DNA of 64,000 nucleotides from Arenicola marina (taxonomy: Eukaryota > Annelida > Polychaeta > Arenicolidae), in NCBI GenBank assembly GCA_964019135.1, contig OZ025253.1, forward strand, positions 8,995,059-9,059,058, in the 5' to 3' direction. The notes under the pieces were generated by a model. The model saw only the letters and a program-made list of their open reading frames with translations, did not search any database and had not been told where the DNA came from. Made by a program: the position numbers and the translations under genes. Below are positions 36,001 through 49,014 of the stretch, in pieces (the first letter of the stretch is position 1; every line of letters starts with the position of its first letter).

Positions 36001-36140
36001 GCACCCAATAAAACCCGGTACAGTCCGGTACAGCCCCCAGCACAACCCCCGGTACAACCGGCACACCCCCCGGTACCGCCACCAATAAAACCCGGTACAG
36101 TCCGGTACAGCCCCCAGCACAACCCCCGGTACAACCGGCT
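33046..36140. repeat. 77-bp array (7 x 11-bp), about 40 copies
   Basis: The period is exactly 77 bp (for example CAGCCCCCAGC at 33183 and 33260). The unit breaks into seven 11-mers, from CGGTACAGTCC to CCAATAAAACC. Three separator blocks of about 85 bp carrying ACCCCCTAGTACAAACCGG begin near 33052, 33886 and 34488. A local 34-bp sub-array sits at about 34920-35045. On the minus strand every frame of the unit lacks stops, so frames of 1416, 1175 and 552 codons pass through. They close mainly at the CTAG in the separators. The frames are a compositional by-product. Confidence 0.97.
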
Positions 36141-39100
36141 TCTCGATATCCATGCACGGGATACTCTGGCTGACACATGGGGCGGGGCCGAAGGGGGCGG
36201 GCGGGGGTAGGGAGGGGGGGGGGCGCCTGGTGCTGCGGTCACGTTATAAATAACCCTGTCTCCCCTGGACAGGGATGGGAAGGTCAGATAACCCGTCTAC
36301 GTGGGCGGCAGGTCGGTGAGTGGAATAAGGATAGGGGAAGGGGGGGGAGGGGGCAAGTGCACGGGGGGGGGCGTCATTCGTGTCATTCGACCTACCTATT
36401 GGGGGATGGGTGGTGGTAGAGGTGATGGTGGTGACAATGGAGGTAGGTGTGGGGTGTAGGGTGCGGGGTGTGGGGTGGGGGTGGGGTAGTGGGGTGAAGA
36501 GAAAGGGTGTGGGGATGGCGGGGAAGGGTGTGGGACGCCAGTGTAATGGGGCCGAGTATTCCATGGACAATGCCTTCCAAGGTAAGAGGGGTTGACTGAC
36601 CGTGAGGACCGGGCGATATCGGCCTAGAGATCATATCGCCCCACTTCTAAACGAGGCTCCTCCTTTGCATGCCCTCTCCCACCACCCCCACACCTTGTCT
36701 TTCCACCCCACTACACCACTCCCACTCCCACCCCCACCCCCCATCCCTGGTCCGACCCCGCCTGACAGATCTGGATAAGGATCCAGGATAGAGGCTGATT
36801 CAAGCACGGCGAGATAGGTCTCACGGACCGAACAGGTTAAGGTCAATGTCAAGGTGAAGGTGAAGGTCAAGTGGTCACTGTCAACGTTACAACGTGCCGG
36901 ACTGCGGTCATCGCACCCCAGTTACGTTGTAACGGTTATAAATGGATTCAACCCCGGCGGTTGTTGTTGGGGACAGTGGCGATCCGCCAACCAGGCGACA
37001 ATAATACCGCTCAACAACAAGGCAATAGTCGGAGAGCGATACTCGTCAGCATGCGAAAGGTCAATCCCAGTGCGGACTTTTTTCACTTATTTATTTGAAA
37101 GAGATATCTTGGCTAGCATCAGCCACAGCTCGGCGCGTCAGAACACACGGGATATAGGTACGCGCAACAACAACAGTTCGACGACGCTGACCTTGGACAC
37201 ATTTTGCTGATATGCCCACTGTATCCATCTACGTATGCGCCAGAGGTATCCACCTCATCTTGTCATAGACAATCCGGGCCAAGAAATTAGCGGCTTTTAT
37301 ATATTTAGCCTTAACTGTACGCGAAAAAAAGACATCCTTGTGTTTATAAACCCTTTGTTCGCATTATGCATTTCAACCGTGTCATGGGAAGTGTCCCTAT
37401 TTAAATCGCCATGCCCAACACGTAATTCAGTCATGCTGTAGCGGCGTGATGCATTATACCTGTCATAATGACAAACGTGACTTTAACCAACTGTGCATAC
37501 GCCCAGTAAAGGTAGTGGACATGAACGGGGACCGGCTGACAAACTGCTAGTTGTCATGTGACGGGATGCCGCTATTATTTATGGGATTTCTAATCACGGC
37601 GGATAATAATAATCACTCTGTGTACTCGAGTCCACGTCACGTGATGCCGTCGTGGCAACTAAAGCCACACTATGGAATAAGCTTATGAATAATATGAACA
37701 GACATTTTTGAGACCGCTATCACACTTCTGGAACATTCTCTAGGTGTGGCGGCTGCTACCGATGGGTTGACCCAGTATTAAACAACATCTATTGTGAGAA
37801 TAGCACCTCCACTGCATCACACCATTGTCATTAGGTCGTTCTTTGGTGCCCACATCGTGACGGTGTTACATGGAGGTTGCTGTTAAGTCCACTTAGATCG
37901 CCTAATACAGACTTCGGATGAGATAAAGGACACGATATATGACGTGTTGGATTTGCAATAGAGGGAGAATTGGGACGTCCTCATATCAATGGTTGCCTTA
38001 ATACATTCATATCAGTACATCGATCAATTCACCCACAGAGGGAAAAACACTGGAACACACGGCATAGAAACCATGTTCTCCATTGGAGGGCGCCACTGGA
38101 GAGTGTTTCCGGAGCACGTGGTAACCCGGAAACGGAAGCGAGAGTCCTGGGCGGCCGTGCCCTTTCCCTCGTCCTCTTCCTCACCCCCACCCCGCCCCCC
38201 ATTCCATCCTCCTCTTCCTACCCCACCCCTCCTCCTGCTTCTTCTCTTCCTCCCATCCCACCTCTCCTCCTCATACACCCTCCTCCCCTCCCCCTCCTCC
38301 CGCCTCAGCTCAGCCGCCTCCTCCTCCCTGTTTTCAGCCGCCTACCCCTCATTCCCGTCCATGCCAGGTCGGTTTCACCTGGGTGCCAAATCCTGAAGAC
38401 CTTGTCAGATCGATCTATTAGCCGTCAGCCACCGCGCCGAGAAGTTCAACCACCCCAGACGGAAGTCCTTCCTCTTCCATCACGCCCTCCCTCCCTCCCC
38501 CCCTTCCTCCCTCCCACCCTGCCCCTCCACACTTGTCTCCCTACCCTCACCCTTCACCCTTATCCCACCCCCTACTTTAAAACCGTACTCGCCTTTCACC
38601 CATTTTTAAGCCGTCAGCCTTGCGTGTTCTCTCTTGCACCCCATTTAGCATCACCTCCCCCTTCTGCTGCTGTTTCATGTTACCTCCACCCCCCACTCAA
38701 CCCATTCCTTGTACAGCACCCTTGTTAGCTATTACCCCTCGACTCCGCCAGCCAGCGCTGTCCCACACAGTACCCCTTTCCCCATTCTGTTCTCCACCCC
38801 CCACCCGCAACCGTTACTCCGCGCTCCTCTCCGCGGATCCCGTCACAAGTGGTCACTTCCAACGCGCAACACTCTCACTCTCACAGAGGTCGCCACCTTG
38901 CGGCGCTGGCGGGCGAGATATATCACGCCTATAGGTGGCGCGATTTATTGGCCTCCGTAATCTCAGTCAACTGGAGCCAAGGAACAAGATCCCGGATTGG
39001 AATAGAAGCCTCATCCGTCACAGGGCGGTCATACAGGGGCGACACCTACACGGGGAGTGAAGAGGGAGAGGGCGAGAGGTATATAAATAGACACGTGGTC

Positions 39101-40424
39101 AGGGATAAATGGGGAGAGAAGCGGAAAGGGGGGAGGAGCGCAGGGGAAAAGACGAAAGAGACAGATGAACAGAAACCGATACATACAGAGGGACTCAAAG
39201 AAATGGAAACACGAACTGGCAGGGCAAGGGAACTAATAAAAATTACATACATAGCTATAGATTCATATTCAAAATGAAAATGAAGATATGGATGGGGTTA
39301 TGGCAATACTGGATGCGGTGGAAGGGAGAGGGATTAAGAATAATGGAAGATATATAAATATTTATTAGAGAATGTACAAATATGGAGATATATATATATA
39401 AGAAGTATATAGAAGAAATCGAGGCTATTGTGCCGACATACGCCGATATCATGAACTATATATCAATCTCTATCAATGCCTTTCAAATAGCGATATGCCA
39501 ACCATTATATACCACATACGTGTGGTTCTGACGCGACTGAGCCAAGGGCCAGCGGTGTATTGTGGTGTTGTTGTTGTTATTGGTCCATCGTATTTGTATA
39601 AGCACGTAATGATATTGACAAATGGCGCATAACATCAATCTTGGCGTTTTGCACAAGAACAGCGGATTTCACACATGCGTGGGATAAAACGGTCCCTTCC
39701 TACGAATTGGCGGAATTGATCTTGATCTGGAACCTGGCGTGAAGTCCCAACACTAGAAATAAATCACAACTTCCATGAAAAAATAAATGGCCGAGTCAGT
39801 TTCAAATTAGCTAATTACGTCGCGCTGGTTTTGCGGTCCTATTCTCCTGGAGATAGGAAAGAACGTTGATTCAGCTCAGACCTGCCGAGGCACCGGCCAC
39901 TTAATAGAGATAAAAAGAGGCCATGATAGATGATAACGAGCCTTCACGGGCCCAGGGAGCTGCAATCACAACCCTTATGGCGTGTGCCTCGGTAGAAAAT
40001 GTCTGGCAGGGAGACAGAAAAAGGAAGTAAATTAATATTACTTTTCGTTATGAATGAGTTGGCTGAGAGTGGGGCGCCGCGTGTGGAGAGAATCTCGAAT
40101 GAGGCCAACTTTAGGAAGTAAAAGCACCAGGGCCAGCCAGAAAAAACAGCGCTTAATATACCATTTTGCTTCGGCCAGAGCTGTGTTTTAAAACCAATTG
40201 ATGAATTTAGTGGCGAGATTCCTCATTACTTTGTAGATTAATGACAACGCGTACCATAGATTTACAACTAACCTCGTCGAAGATGGTTGGGCTTACTGGA
40301 ATTAATTACTGCATATATGTGGTTCAAATGCACGTTATTTTCACATCATACGAAAGATGAAACGAAAAAGGACGTTCAACATATATATCAGCCTCAATTT
40401 TCGGAAAAACAGCGGACAGGAGCA
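36141..40424. other. No gene recognised; low-complexity tracts
   Basis: G-rich DNA lies at 36178-36560, C-rich DNA at 36660-36760, C/T-rich DNA at 38160-38880 and AT-rich DNA at 39230-39460. A textbook TATA motif (TATATAAATAG) stands at 39079-39089, just before a CACGTG, but no exon follows that I can recognise. The 252-codon plus frame at 37970-38728 is proline/serine-rich low complexity. Confidence 0.4.
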
Positions 40425-40560
40425 GTGTGCTTGTGGGTAGCGCTTTCGGCTCTTTTCGAGTATGCTTTGCTAGGCATGCCCAAGTGGACGGCGCGGGGTT
40501 CAAATACCACCTGTGCAGGTATCAGTGTTTGTGCATGATACACGCACAAAGTTTTTTTCG
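40425..40560 (+). mobile_element. tRNA-derived SINE, family 2, diverged
   Basis: A GTGGGTAGCGCTTTCGG head (box A region) is followed by box B GGTTCAAATACC (40497-40508). The CACCTGTGCAGG...TGTTTGTGCATGATACACG that follows matches the post-head block of 26261-26400. Confidence 0.68.
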
Positions 40561-40961
40561 ATACAATTTTGAGGGCCACCTTCCGGAAACATGGCTCTTC
40601 TCTACCTTGCTTCGTAACATTTTTGTTTTGCAATAAGAGTCAAAAGCACAAAACATGTATTGTTCTGTCAGGCCTTATTCCCAGAGAGCGTTCGCCCAGT
40701 AATTCAGTCCATTATTAATATTCAGGGAAGTGTGAACAATCAGACGCCTTCCACACCTCTCGGGACCACGTGACACCCGGAGACACTCTCCTCCTGTCAC
40801 ACCGCGCCCGTAAGATGGCGCTGTATGTCTGCATGGTAGTCTGTCAACACCCTAATCTCATAAGACTTCGCAGCAACCCAATTTGTCGGGAATCTATCAC
40901 GTTGCCTATTATCCCCGTTGGTTATTTGCCCACGAGGACCACACAGCGAAACACACGCACC

Positions 40962-41158
40962 CTGACACTGACAGCGACAGTTACAGTGACAGCGACAGTC
41001 ACAGTGACAGCGACAGTGACAGTGATGCACAAGGCAGTGAGACACGCACACTGACAGTTACTGTGACGGTGACGGCGACGGTGATGGTGACGGTGCAGTG
41101 ACATGCGGTGGCACATACCACGACACCCACACTGACACTGACACCGACAGTGACAGTC
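40962..41158. repeat. Hexameric/12-bp GACAGT-GACAGC repeat
   Basis: CAGTGACAGCGACAGT-type units are continuous to about 41031 and recur, interrupted, to 41158 (GACGGTGACGGCGACGG, CACTGACACTGACACC). Confidence 0.88.
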
Positions 41159-42884
41159 ATCGCGGCAGTCAGACCCTAATGCCCCCCCCCCCCACCTCCT
41201 TGTCACACTGTGATGCGATAATCCCAAGCCGAAACTAATATTTGTCGCCATTTTCTCGTCAGTTCATATCTCGGATGTCCGACTATTGATTCTTCACCAC
41301 GAGGCCGACAAATCAACTCTCGGACGTCCTATATCTGGCGCCGCATGGCATACCGGGACAATCACATATAGCGCGGATAGGTTTACCACCTTGTGATTGG
41401 CTGTCATGGATTCAAGGCGGGACATCATGGCAAGAGTTACTCCTATCGGGGACATCAGGAAATCCTGCATTGCACGCCTTGAAGGTCATACCGTAATGCC
41501 TTGCAAATGCGGAAAAATACCGTCAGGCCAAAATCGGATATCTTTTGGTATGGGACCTTAACAAGAACGCCGGTCATGTGACAACGGTCAGAGGTCAGAG
41601 CATCCTTTTTTGAAATATACTACTGTCATGCAAGCGAACGATATTACCCCTAATAAAAAGCTGTCAAGCCAACCCCATCGGGTTTAGCGTCTCTTTCTAA
41701 GATATCTTAATACATCCATAATGATGAGATTCGTATTTTTAAAGATAGGATTCAACAATTTGAAACGCTTAACAGACATCATCAACTATTAATGTCGTTT
41801 AAGATGTTATCACTAGAATTTTAGTCTAAATGTTGATACTGTCAATGTGATATCGATATTAAACTTGTGTATGATGTGTGAGAGAAACGGGAATTGGTCA
41901 CAATAAATATGGAGTCTTGATTTAAAGGAGTCCGTGACAAATAGCTTAAATTTAATCCGACGCACGGTGCAGTGTGACATTAGTCCCTTTAACGTTATCG
42001 GAGGGATATTCCGAGAGAATTTGGACTCCATCTCCGAGCAAAAATTCAATAATTCCGATTCAGGCCACGGCGACGACTCTATTTTTATCTGCCGCTTGTA
42101 TTGATTTAAATATGAAAACGGTGGCGCAATCTCCACTCGCGTTGCCAGAGGGCGCTGTTCATCTTGGCCTCTGGAGAGATGCGGTATGCTCTGCAGTGTA
42201 CTGTCAGCCAATAACCCTCGTTTAAAATGGAGAAAGATTTGGTCCGACTGACCCTAATGCGTTATCGCACAGCACCTCCCCTTTCCCCCCTCCTTCCCCC
42301 TTCCCACCCATTCAGCTCCCCGGCGGGGATTATCTTATGAAAGCAACGAATCACAGCCTTGCGACATTGCCGGGCCACCTGGCGGTCTGCAAAGTTGGTG
42401 GCTTGGATTCAGAAAAGCGTTTTTCTCCAGAAATACGTGGTCAGAAATGTCAAGCAAACTGCGTTGTCAAACGCTATGCTGCAATTAAGATCCATATTTC
42501 CTAAGAACGTATTGGTGTTACACAATTACTTTTCGTAATCCATATGTTGCAATCAGCGGGGGCAACACCAGACCCACAGACAATCGTGAGAGAGTTTGGC
42601 ATACGTCGTTTTGGTTTGTTCCGGTTCCATCAGGTTTGAAGATATATATATACAAAATAACAGGATCCTTGTTATGCAATTGATTATTTTCAGATGTTTG
42701 AGTCGGATACGGATCCCAGACAATTTAAACATCCATATCAGATGCGATTCGGTTGCATTTGATACCATTTTGTATCCACTTGAGGTGTCCACACAGTTTA
42801 TAAGATCGTTAATGTCACAAGGGTCATGCAGCTGGCTGACGGCATGACACCATTTAAGTAGGATTTGTTGCTACCTGGTGACTG
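41159..42884. other. No gene recognised
   Basis: A C-run lies at 41180-41192. The rest is unique, AT-leaning sequence. A 132-codon minus frame (41813-42211) has no recognisable domain and was not called. Confidence 0.4.
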
Positions 42885-43030
42885 AACCAAGGGCCAGCGG
42901 GGTATTATGGCGTGAAAACACGCCATCGAGCAGACGACTGTAGACGCCATGGCGTCTCATGGCACCAGGGGCGGGAAACACGCCACGAGCAAACGACTGT
43001 ATACGTCATAGCGTCTGTCGGGGCGTTATT
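42885..43030. repeat. Palindrome-bearing ~60-bp direct repeat, dispersed element
   Basis: The opening GACTGAACCAAGGGCCAGCG also occurs near 39535 (GACTGAGCCAAGGGCCAGCG). Inside are ATGGCGTG-aaaa-CACGCCAT (42907-42926) and the perfect 16-bp palindrome AGACGCCATGGCGTCT (42942-42957). The block CACGCCA...CGACTGTA.ACG.CAT.GCGTCT is repeated about 60 bp further on. The element class is unknown. Confidence 0.55.
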
Positions 43031-46000
43031 GCGACATTACTTCATAGAAGCTCACAGGACGAGACGTCGTGGAAAAAATATATGGATTAATATTTGCTTC
43101 AAGCACTAGGGCCATCAGGGTCTCGACAATGGTGGTAATATTATGTAATTGTTTTCAAACAATTCAAAAACTCTGTTAGCGTACGCTGATTCCGACGGAC
43201 TATTAATACTTTTTGTTGTTGGATACACAACCGGACGAGTTTGACAAACATGAAGATTTATTTATTATATCAGTTAATGGTTCAACATTCGATTAATATG
43301 CACTATTTCTTTCACGCTCGTTAACTTCAGACTATTCATCGAAAATAACCCCAATGCTGTCTCATTGGTTTTCATTTCGTCTTGTGCACTCTAGGCTGAA
43401 ATATTAAGTCACTTGCTGAAAAGGTTGAATTTGAGTATTATATAGATTAACGTGGGTTTCCAACCTAATCTAATCGCGATATGCACCGAAAGTTTATCTC
43501 TTAAACTGAATTTGGTGAGTGTCAATGTTTCGTTTCAACCGACTGGTAAGGAGAACAAAATTAAGCCAACCAGCCTCCATTTGTCGATCGGCGCGCCATT
43601 TGGCCAGAGCACGTGACGTATACTGTGACCCTTCAAGCGGTGCCGTCTCACGAACTGGAAGTTATCTCGTTATCCCTGTGGAGGTACCCGTCCGGAAAAA
43701 CGCGTGAAACGAGAGATCAGGGTAGCGATTTACGAATGAATTGCGGCAGTTTCAAGCCCCGCAGTAGACCATGATCTTAGTGTTTCATGGCAAAATAGCA
43801 TCCACACATCTTGATATATTTCTTGCAACGATTGTATCCGTGAAAGAAGCCATAATTGGAGCTAAAATCAGCTATTTATATCGGTATAGCAGCGTTAGAG
43901 GCCAGGCTGGCGGTTTCCTTTAAGCTTCATTTACATGTATGCACTTCAACTGCGCAGAAATGCGTCCGTAGAAATGCTGACATTATTTACGCCTCATAAA
44001 TAAAATACTAGCATGAAAAGTTTATGGTGACCAACAGTCTGTAATGACACTGGTAAACCAGGGATGACTTCCGTAAGCCAGTAATGACACCGGTTAACGG
44101 GTAATCATTTCCGTTACATCACGCCCTCTGGTGGCTGGTGACATCAGAAACGACGCCATATGTTACGCATGAAAATGGACATAAAGTGGGCATAATGTTC
44201 ATCTTGTTTGGCACTTATATTTCCTCTCGTGTCTCCAAATGCCGTAAACGTGCTCGATGCTTGTGTATTGCAGAACTATAGACTAGAGTGCCCTCTGCCG
44301 CTGGGAGATATCCGGAAGAGTAGTTTGCTTTCAGCGAGAAAATAACACACAGGGGATACTTGCATGGAAAAACCTGCCACTATGGTTTGATATTGTTGGC
44401 GAACAATTTAAGGGTGGAATGGGGGTGGGGGGGGGGGGATTTGGAGGGGGCAGGATGTCCATCTTCGTTGGTAAAGCCAGAAAATGATGCTTCTTATTGT
44501 TTGAAATACCTACATCAGCCAGCACCTGAGTAGCAACACCAAAAACACCCCGCAAAACACTAATTGGGGCTCTACATGTCCAAGTGGTTCTGTAGTCGCC
44601 TGTCAGTACATAAAGCCATCAGGCCATGCGCCGGAAGTACCTCCATAACAGGTCTACAGCGACTCGCAAATAGTGTAGAGATGAGGACTGAGATATGTAT
44701 CCACACTGGCTGCCATAGCAACCGCAACCATAACTATGTTACAGCCTATTGGAGCGGTTGAGAATAGCCATATCCCACGGGGTCTCAAAGACATGTTTTC
44801 CTTTGATATTGGCCGCACCCGGCTTTGATGGGCATGGGTGGGTAGTGAAAAGGAGAGAAAGAGACGGGGAGAGAGAGGGAGAGAGAGAGAGAGTAAGAGA
44901 GAGGGGGGGGGGGGGGGGGAGGGGGGGGGGAGAGAGAGAGAAAGGGAGAGAAAAAGAGGACCGGGGGGTCCCATGGGTGTAAGGTTTAATCGGTGGACAA
45001 AGATGAATAAATTTGGTCATTTATATAACACTGTTGCCATCTTTAGAGCGAGTCCGCCCTTTGATGTTATAAACAAGACATTCGCAAGGCGGTCTTGCCC
45101 CGCTGTCGACATCCCGCGATGGACATTACAATCTTTATCGACTGAGCCAGACTGGTCGAAAATGGCGTGGGCCACGCGTGAACCTCTGGAAGACATATAC
45201 TTTAACGGCCAGAAAAACAGACTTTCTTTCCAAAATACAATGAAGTCGTAAAAACAAGATGGCCGATATAAATCTATCGTGCACGAAGTTGATGTTACTT
45301 GTTTCTTCAACCACTCGACCAGTGACTGGTATTCGTGCGGCCCAGTACACACCCAAATCCAGTAAAATCTGCCCCAGAACATTGACTTTCCGTGTGACGT
45401 CCGTCATAGAACGCATGCGGTTCAGCCACCGGCAAAAATCAAGTAGCCTACATCGACATATAATGTCGCCATTCCATATGTTAACGTAGCTTGGCCACAT
45501 CACCAGCCTCGCCATTTACAGTTCAGTCTCGCAAACAGGAAGGCATTAATATGAGACAAGGGCCACAGGGTGAGGTAACAATTGGCCCATTGTCCCCACT
45601 CTCCATACCCCTTCCCAAGCCCCATTTCCCACCTCACTCTGTCTCTGCCCCAGCCGACCCACCAACACCCACTCAGCTTTCCGCCCCTCGCCCCCCCCCC
45701 TCACCCTCTGCCCCATCCCAACCCACAGCCGTACCTCACCGTCGGGTTTTGAACTGTTCATGCAACCCACACCCACACACCCTCCGCCACCCCCCCCCCC
45801 CATCCTTCCCCCAGACCCTCCTCTCTTTCCCCCGCCCCTCCCCCCCGCCCCTCCCCCTGCCCCTGCAACCCCTCTCGCCACCCTGCCGCGGCTTAACGAG
45901 CCGTCCCCGCTGACCGCGGAAACGGGAAGTCTTAAGTCATCTCCTCACAGACGGACACCAGCTTTGTCCCAGGGCCCAACGGGACCGCGCACCAGTCAGT

Positions 46001-47368
46001 GAAATAAATTAGGCTTGGGAAATTAAACGTGGTACGCCACGGACTCCGGTGTAGTGGTCGAGGGTTTGTCTTTCCTCTAACGGACTCAGACAGAAGATAC
46101 CCGCTAGGCGGCGGCCAAACCCCCGCGGGGTAAAGTGCTCGGTTAATCAAATGCCGTTTCGTCCAATAGGCATAACAGGAGAACGTGTGGATCGGAGGAG
46201 GGACTAAGTCAGAGCAGGGGACGTCGGGAGTGAGGGGGGGGGGGGGGGGTGAGGTATGCATGTGACACTGCTTCTCTGGACCAACCCGCGAACTATTCCG
46301 GTACAAGACCCTCCAAATACGACTTTTAGTAAATCAATTGCCAGCTCGTACCCATACCCTAAAATAGGGAATGGCAGAGTAGAGGTGGCCACCATCTGTT
46401 CCCTGATGCTTGTTTCTGGGGGTCAATTTACCTGTAGGGCAAAATAAGCAAATTAGATTTGTAATCGACAAACGCTTCGTACAATTTGAGAAGTATTGTG
46501 GTGGAGATTAATCAGGCTGTCTGGGGGTGAATGGAAATCGATGGCGGGCTGAGCAGATCACCGACGGGAAGTGCTAGTGACCGTCCGAGAGACACCCAGC
46601 GTATGCCTCAAATTGATGCCTCGGGCGCTATTGTGGCGAGGTAACCGAAGAGAGATGGATGTGAGGGGGTCTGACCGTTGCGGTTCACTTTCTGACACCA
46701 ACGCAAAGAATGTTGATATTTCGAACGGCGCATTTAAGGCGGGATGACCTCCGGATTTTGCGACCCAAATCGCGAAGGACGTTTGATCCAGTAATAACAT
46801 AAGCCAATGGTTAGCCCACGTAATATATAGATAAATGTGATACTTTTTACTTATTTCCATTCCAATATAGATTATCCAAATACATGCAAGTCATAACAAG
46901 TGGCGTAAATCGTAAAAATGCAACGTTTATACAGAAATAAAAATAGTTGTAATTGACTTTGGACTACTTTGTCACTACCTTGATTATTACTGTTAGACAG
47001 TGAACCTGCTGGCCCTGGTACGCTCCTTATAAAAGTTCTTCGTAAGCTAAATAGTGCATTGGTAAATTCCTCTAGAATGGTGACCTGTGTCACTTAATGT
47101 GACAGTCATCGTTAGACAAATAATACACCATGTTCGAATAATACACATAACAATATTCGCGGATGATATAAAACTAGAATTACATAGTGGATATTCATAT
47201 ATGGTTTGCGTTGATTGTACTAGTTTATGTCTACACCATGCATAAGATCTTTCTTTCCAAAATGATTTTGGGTTGTATTGCAGCAAATATAAACCGTGAG
47301 GCAGGTTATCTTGGCAGAAGGCCTGTACCTGTAGTTTGCTGTAACTGACACGCACGTTATCCATCTGA
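43031..47368. other. No gene recognised
   Basis: The stretch holds a G-run near 44430, a GA-rich microsatellite with G-runs (44840-44955), a C-rich tract (45590-45900) and a G-run (46235-46250). AT-rich unique sequence lies in between. Open frames do not resemble known proteins. Confidence 0.4.
44836..44955. repeat. GA-rich microsatellite interrupted by G-runs
   Basis: GAGAGA-type dinucleotide repeats flank two runs of ten or more G. Arginine/glutamate-rich or serine/proline-rich frames here come from the repeat. Confidence 0.85.
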
Positions 47369-47845
47369 TTAATGTATTGTAAATTGTATACATGTACCGT
47401 GGACGTTGGGCCAAAAGTACTGCGTAAACGTGTTACCTTTACTGGATGCGACGAAGTTTGAACTACGAAAATTATTGGCAGCCCTTGCACCTGATTGGAT
47501 GTTTCGCATGACCGCATTTGGATTTGAGGCTAATGACGTCAAGTACCGACACCCCCCCCCCCCCACCCAACCACTGCCATAGTTCCTCCTCCCCACCCAC
47601 GCCGAATTCATCTCAGCGTCTACCTTCCTTACTGGTCGCCTTCCACTTTCCTCCCACGCACACCTAATGAATTCCAAGCGTATGTTCCAAAGCCTGCCGT
47701 CGATGGTCTCATAAAGGAACCCCCGGGCATTAACATCCAATTGTTTCTTCGTCACCGGAGTCAGTGGTGGAACCAATTTCATTTTGACCACGACAAGATG
47801 ACGAAAGTTCCACTGAGTGCTTCCAGCGACACAGGGAAACGTCAT
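47369..47845 (-). CDS. Unrecognised open frame, 158 codons, possible exon
   Basis: I do not recognise this sequence. The first ~65 residues are of mixed, protein-like composition (for example LDVNARGFLYETIDGRLWNI). The later part is glycine-rich across a C-run of the plus strand and looks non-coding. On the minus strand a possible donor (CCA|GTAAGG) follows the protein-like part, and a weak acceptor-like CACTCAG precedes it. If real, it would be an internal exon of about 160 bp, not a 158-codon gene. A chance frame is the likelier explanation. Confidence 0.15.
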   Translation of the reverse strand: MTFPCVAGSTQWNFRHLVVVKMKLVPPLTPVTKKQLDVNARGFLYETIDGRLWNIRLEFIRCAWEESGRRPVRKVDAEMNSAWVGRRNYGSGWVGGGGCRYLTSLASNPNAVMRNIQSGARAANNFRSSNFVASSKGNTFTQYFWPNVHGTCIQFTIH

Positions 47846-48199
47846 TTCCGGCAGTGGTCTCCGCGGATTGTATCCATGTCGCGCAGTAAATTGCGATAAC
47901 CCTCCATTAAAACTATTTATAAATTAAGAAGATGAAGACGAACTGTCTTCAGTCTGCCGTAATGCTCAGTGCAATGCCCAAACTGACACCGCGCTATGAA
48001 TATCATGAACGCATCGACCCAATAGCGTTGTCTGTGTACAGCGCAAACCTCTTCATCATAGAAACGCAAATAATCAGAAATAAAAATTATTTTAGTATTT
48101 TAAATTAATCGTGAGCAGATTATCATTTGTCATAATCTAGATACTGTTGTACCAACTACAATGCTTAGGCAATTGGCGTGCACTGAAAGCCAAGTCTGA
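47846..48199. other. Nothing recognised
   Basis: Unique AT-leaning sequence with no repeat or exon seen. Confidence 0.4.
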
Positions 48200-48315
48200 C
48201 CTATTACCGAGACAATCGATGAGGTTGCACGCTACATGGCCTGGTTATGCAAGCATGAGATTTCGAACCCATGACCTGTTTGTTGGTAAAGGCCATATCC
48301 TCTGGCTAAGGATCT
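48200..48315 (-). mobile_element. tRNA-derived SINE, family 4
   Basis: Read on the minus strand, box A TTAGCCAGAGG is the complement of 48299-48309. Box B GGGTTCGAAATCTC is the complement of 48257-48270. The CAGGTCATGGGTTCG part resembles family 3 (CAGGTCGTGGGTTCG at 19059-19073), but the tail is different. Confidence 0.62.
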
Positions 48316-49014
48316 AGGGAAGGATTCTACTAATATGTTCAATTCGCACAATTTTATAAATTGCTGATTATTGAAAACACCGAAAAGGTTCAGCATTGGC
48401 AGCTATTGCCATGTCAGTATTCCTCATGTCCACACGGTTCGCGCATTTCGTTCGTCCTCGAAGCCAATTTTACCAAATATTTTTGTTTTGTTAGATTTAA
48501 TCGCGTCGTTTGGCGTCGATGAACGCACTAATTAACAGCGCCTGGCAGGATTACTCAATAACCTGTTCTACCGGAATATCACGCCAAACTGTCAACCCTT
48601 TGTCCAATGTGACGTTGTCAAAAACTGCTAAATAACAGTCAAAAACTGCTAAATAACACTTAAAACCGCTATTCATGGCTATTCAGGTGAAAAATAGCTG
48701 TGTCCATTCCCTCAGTTGTGAGAGGATCAGACATCTGCAGCTAAGTACCCAACCATGGTGGCCAAGTGTGCCTAGCTGCTTCTGAACTGACTATGTGCAT
48801 TAGGGAACCCATTATCAGCTTAGCATTAGACTGGTTAATTCCATGAATCCTGCGTGAAGACGAGATGGCTTCAACATGCCAATATACGCCTGACTGCTAA
48901 TGGATGTCAGGGGATGGGATCGGAGCAATTCAAATACAAAAAAACACACAGGTTTATCAGACTGAAATCAGTTTAAGTCTGCTTTTTATTTCCCTGCATT
49001 GCACCGAAGATGAC
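48316..49014. other. No gene recognised; short tandem pair
   Basis: GTCAAAAACTGCTAAATAAC occurs twice in tandem at about 48617-48660, with a diverged third copy. Otherwise the sequence is unique. Confidence 0.45.

Noticed and set aside
31992-36242. Minus-strand frames of 1416, 1175 and 552 codons
   Set aside because: The 77-bp and 22-bp units contain no TTA, CTA or TCA on the plus strand, so all minus frames stay open. The Cys/Gly/Val-rich peptides are repeat products.
37970-38728. 252-codon plus frame
   Set aside because: Pro/Ser low complexity from a C/T-rich tract; no domain or splice evidence.
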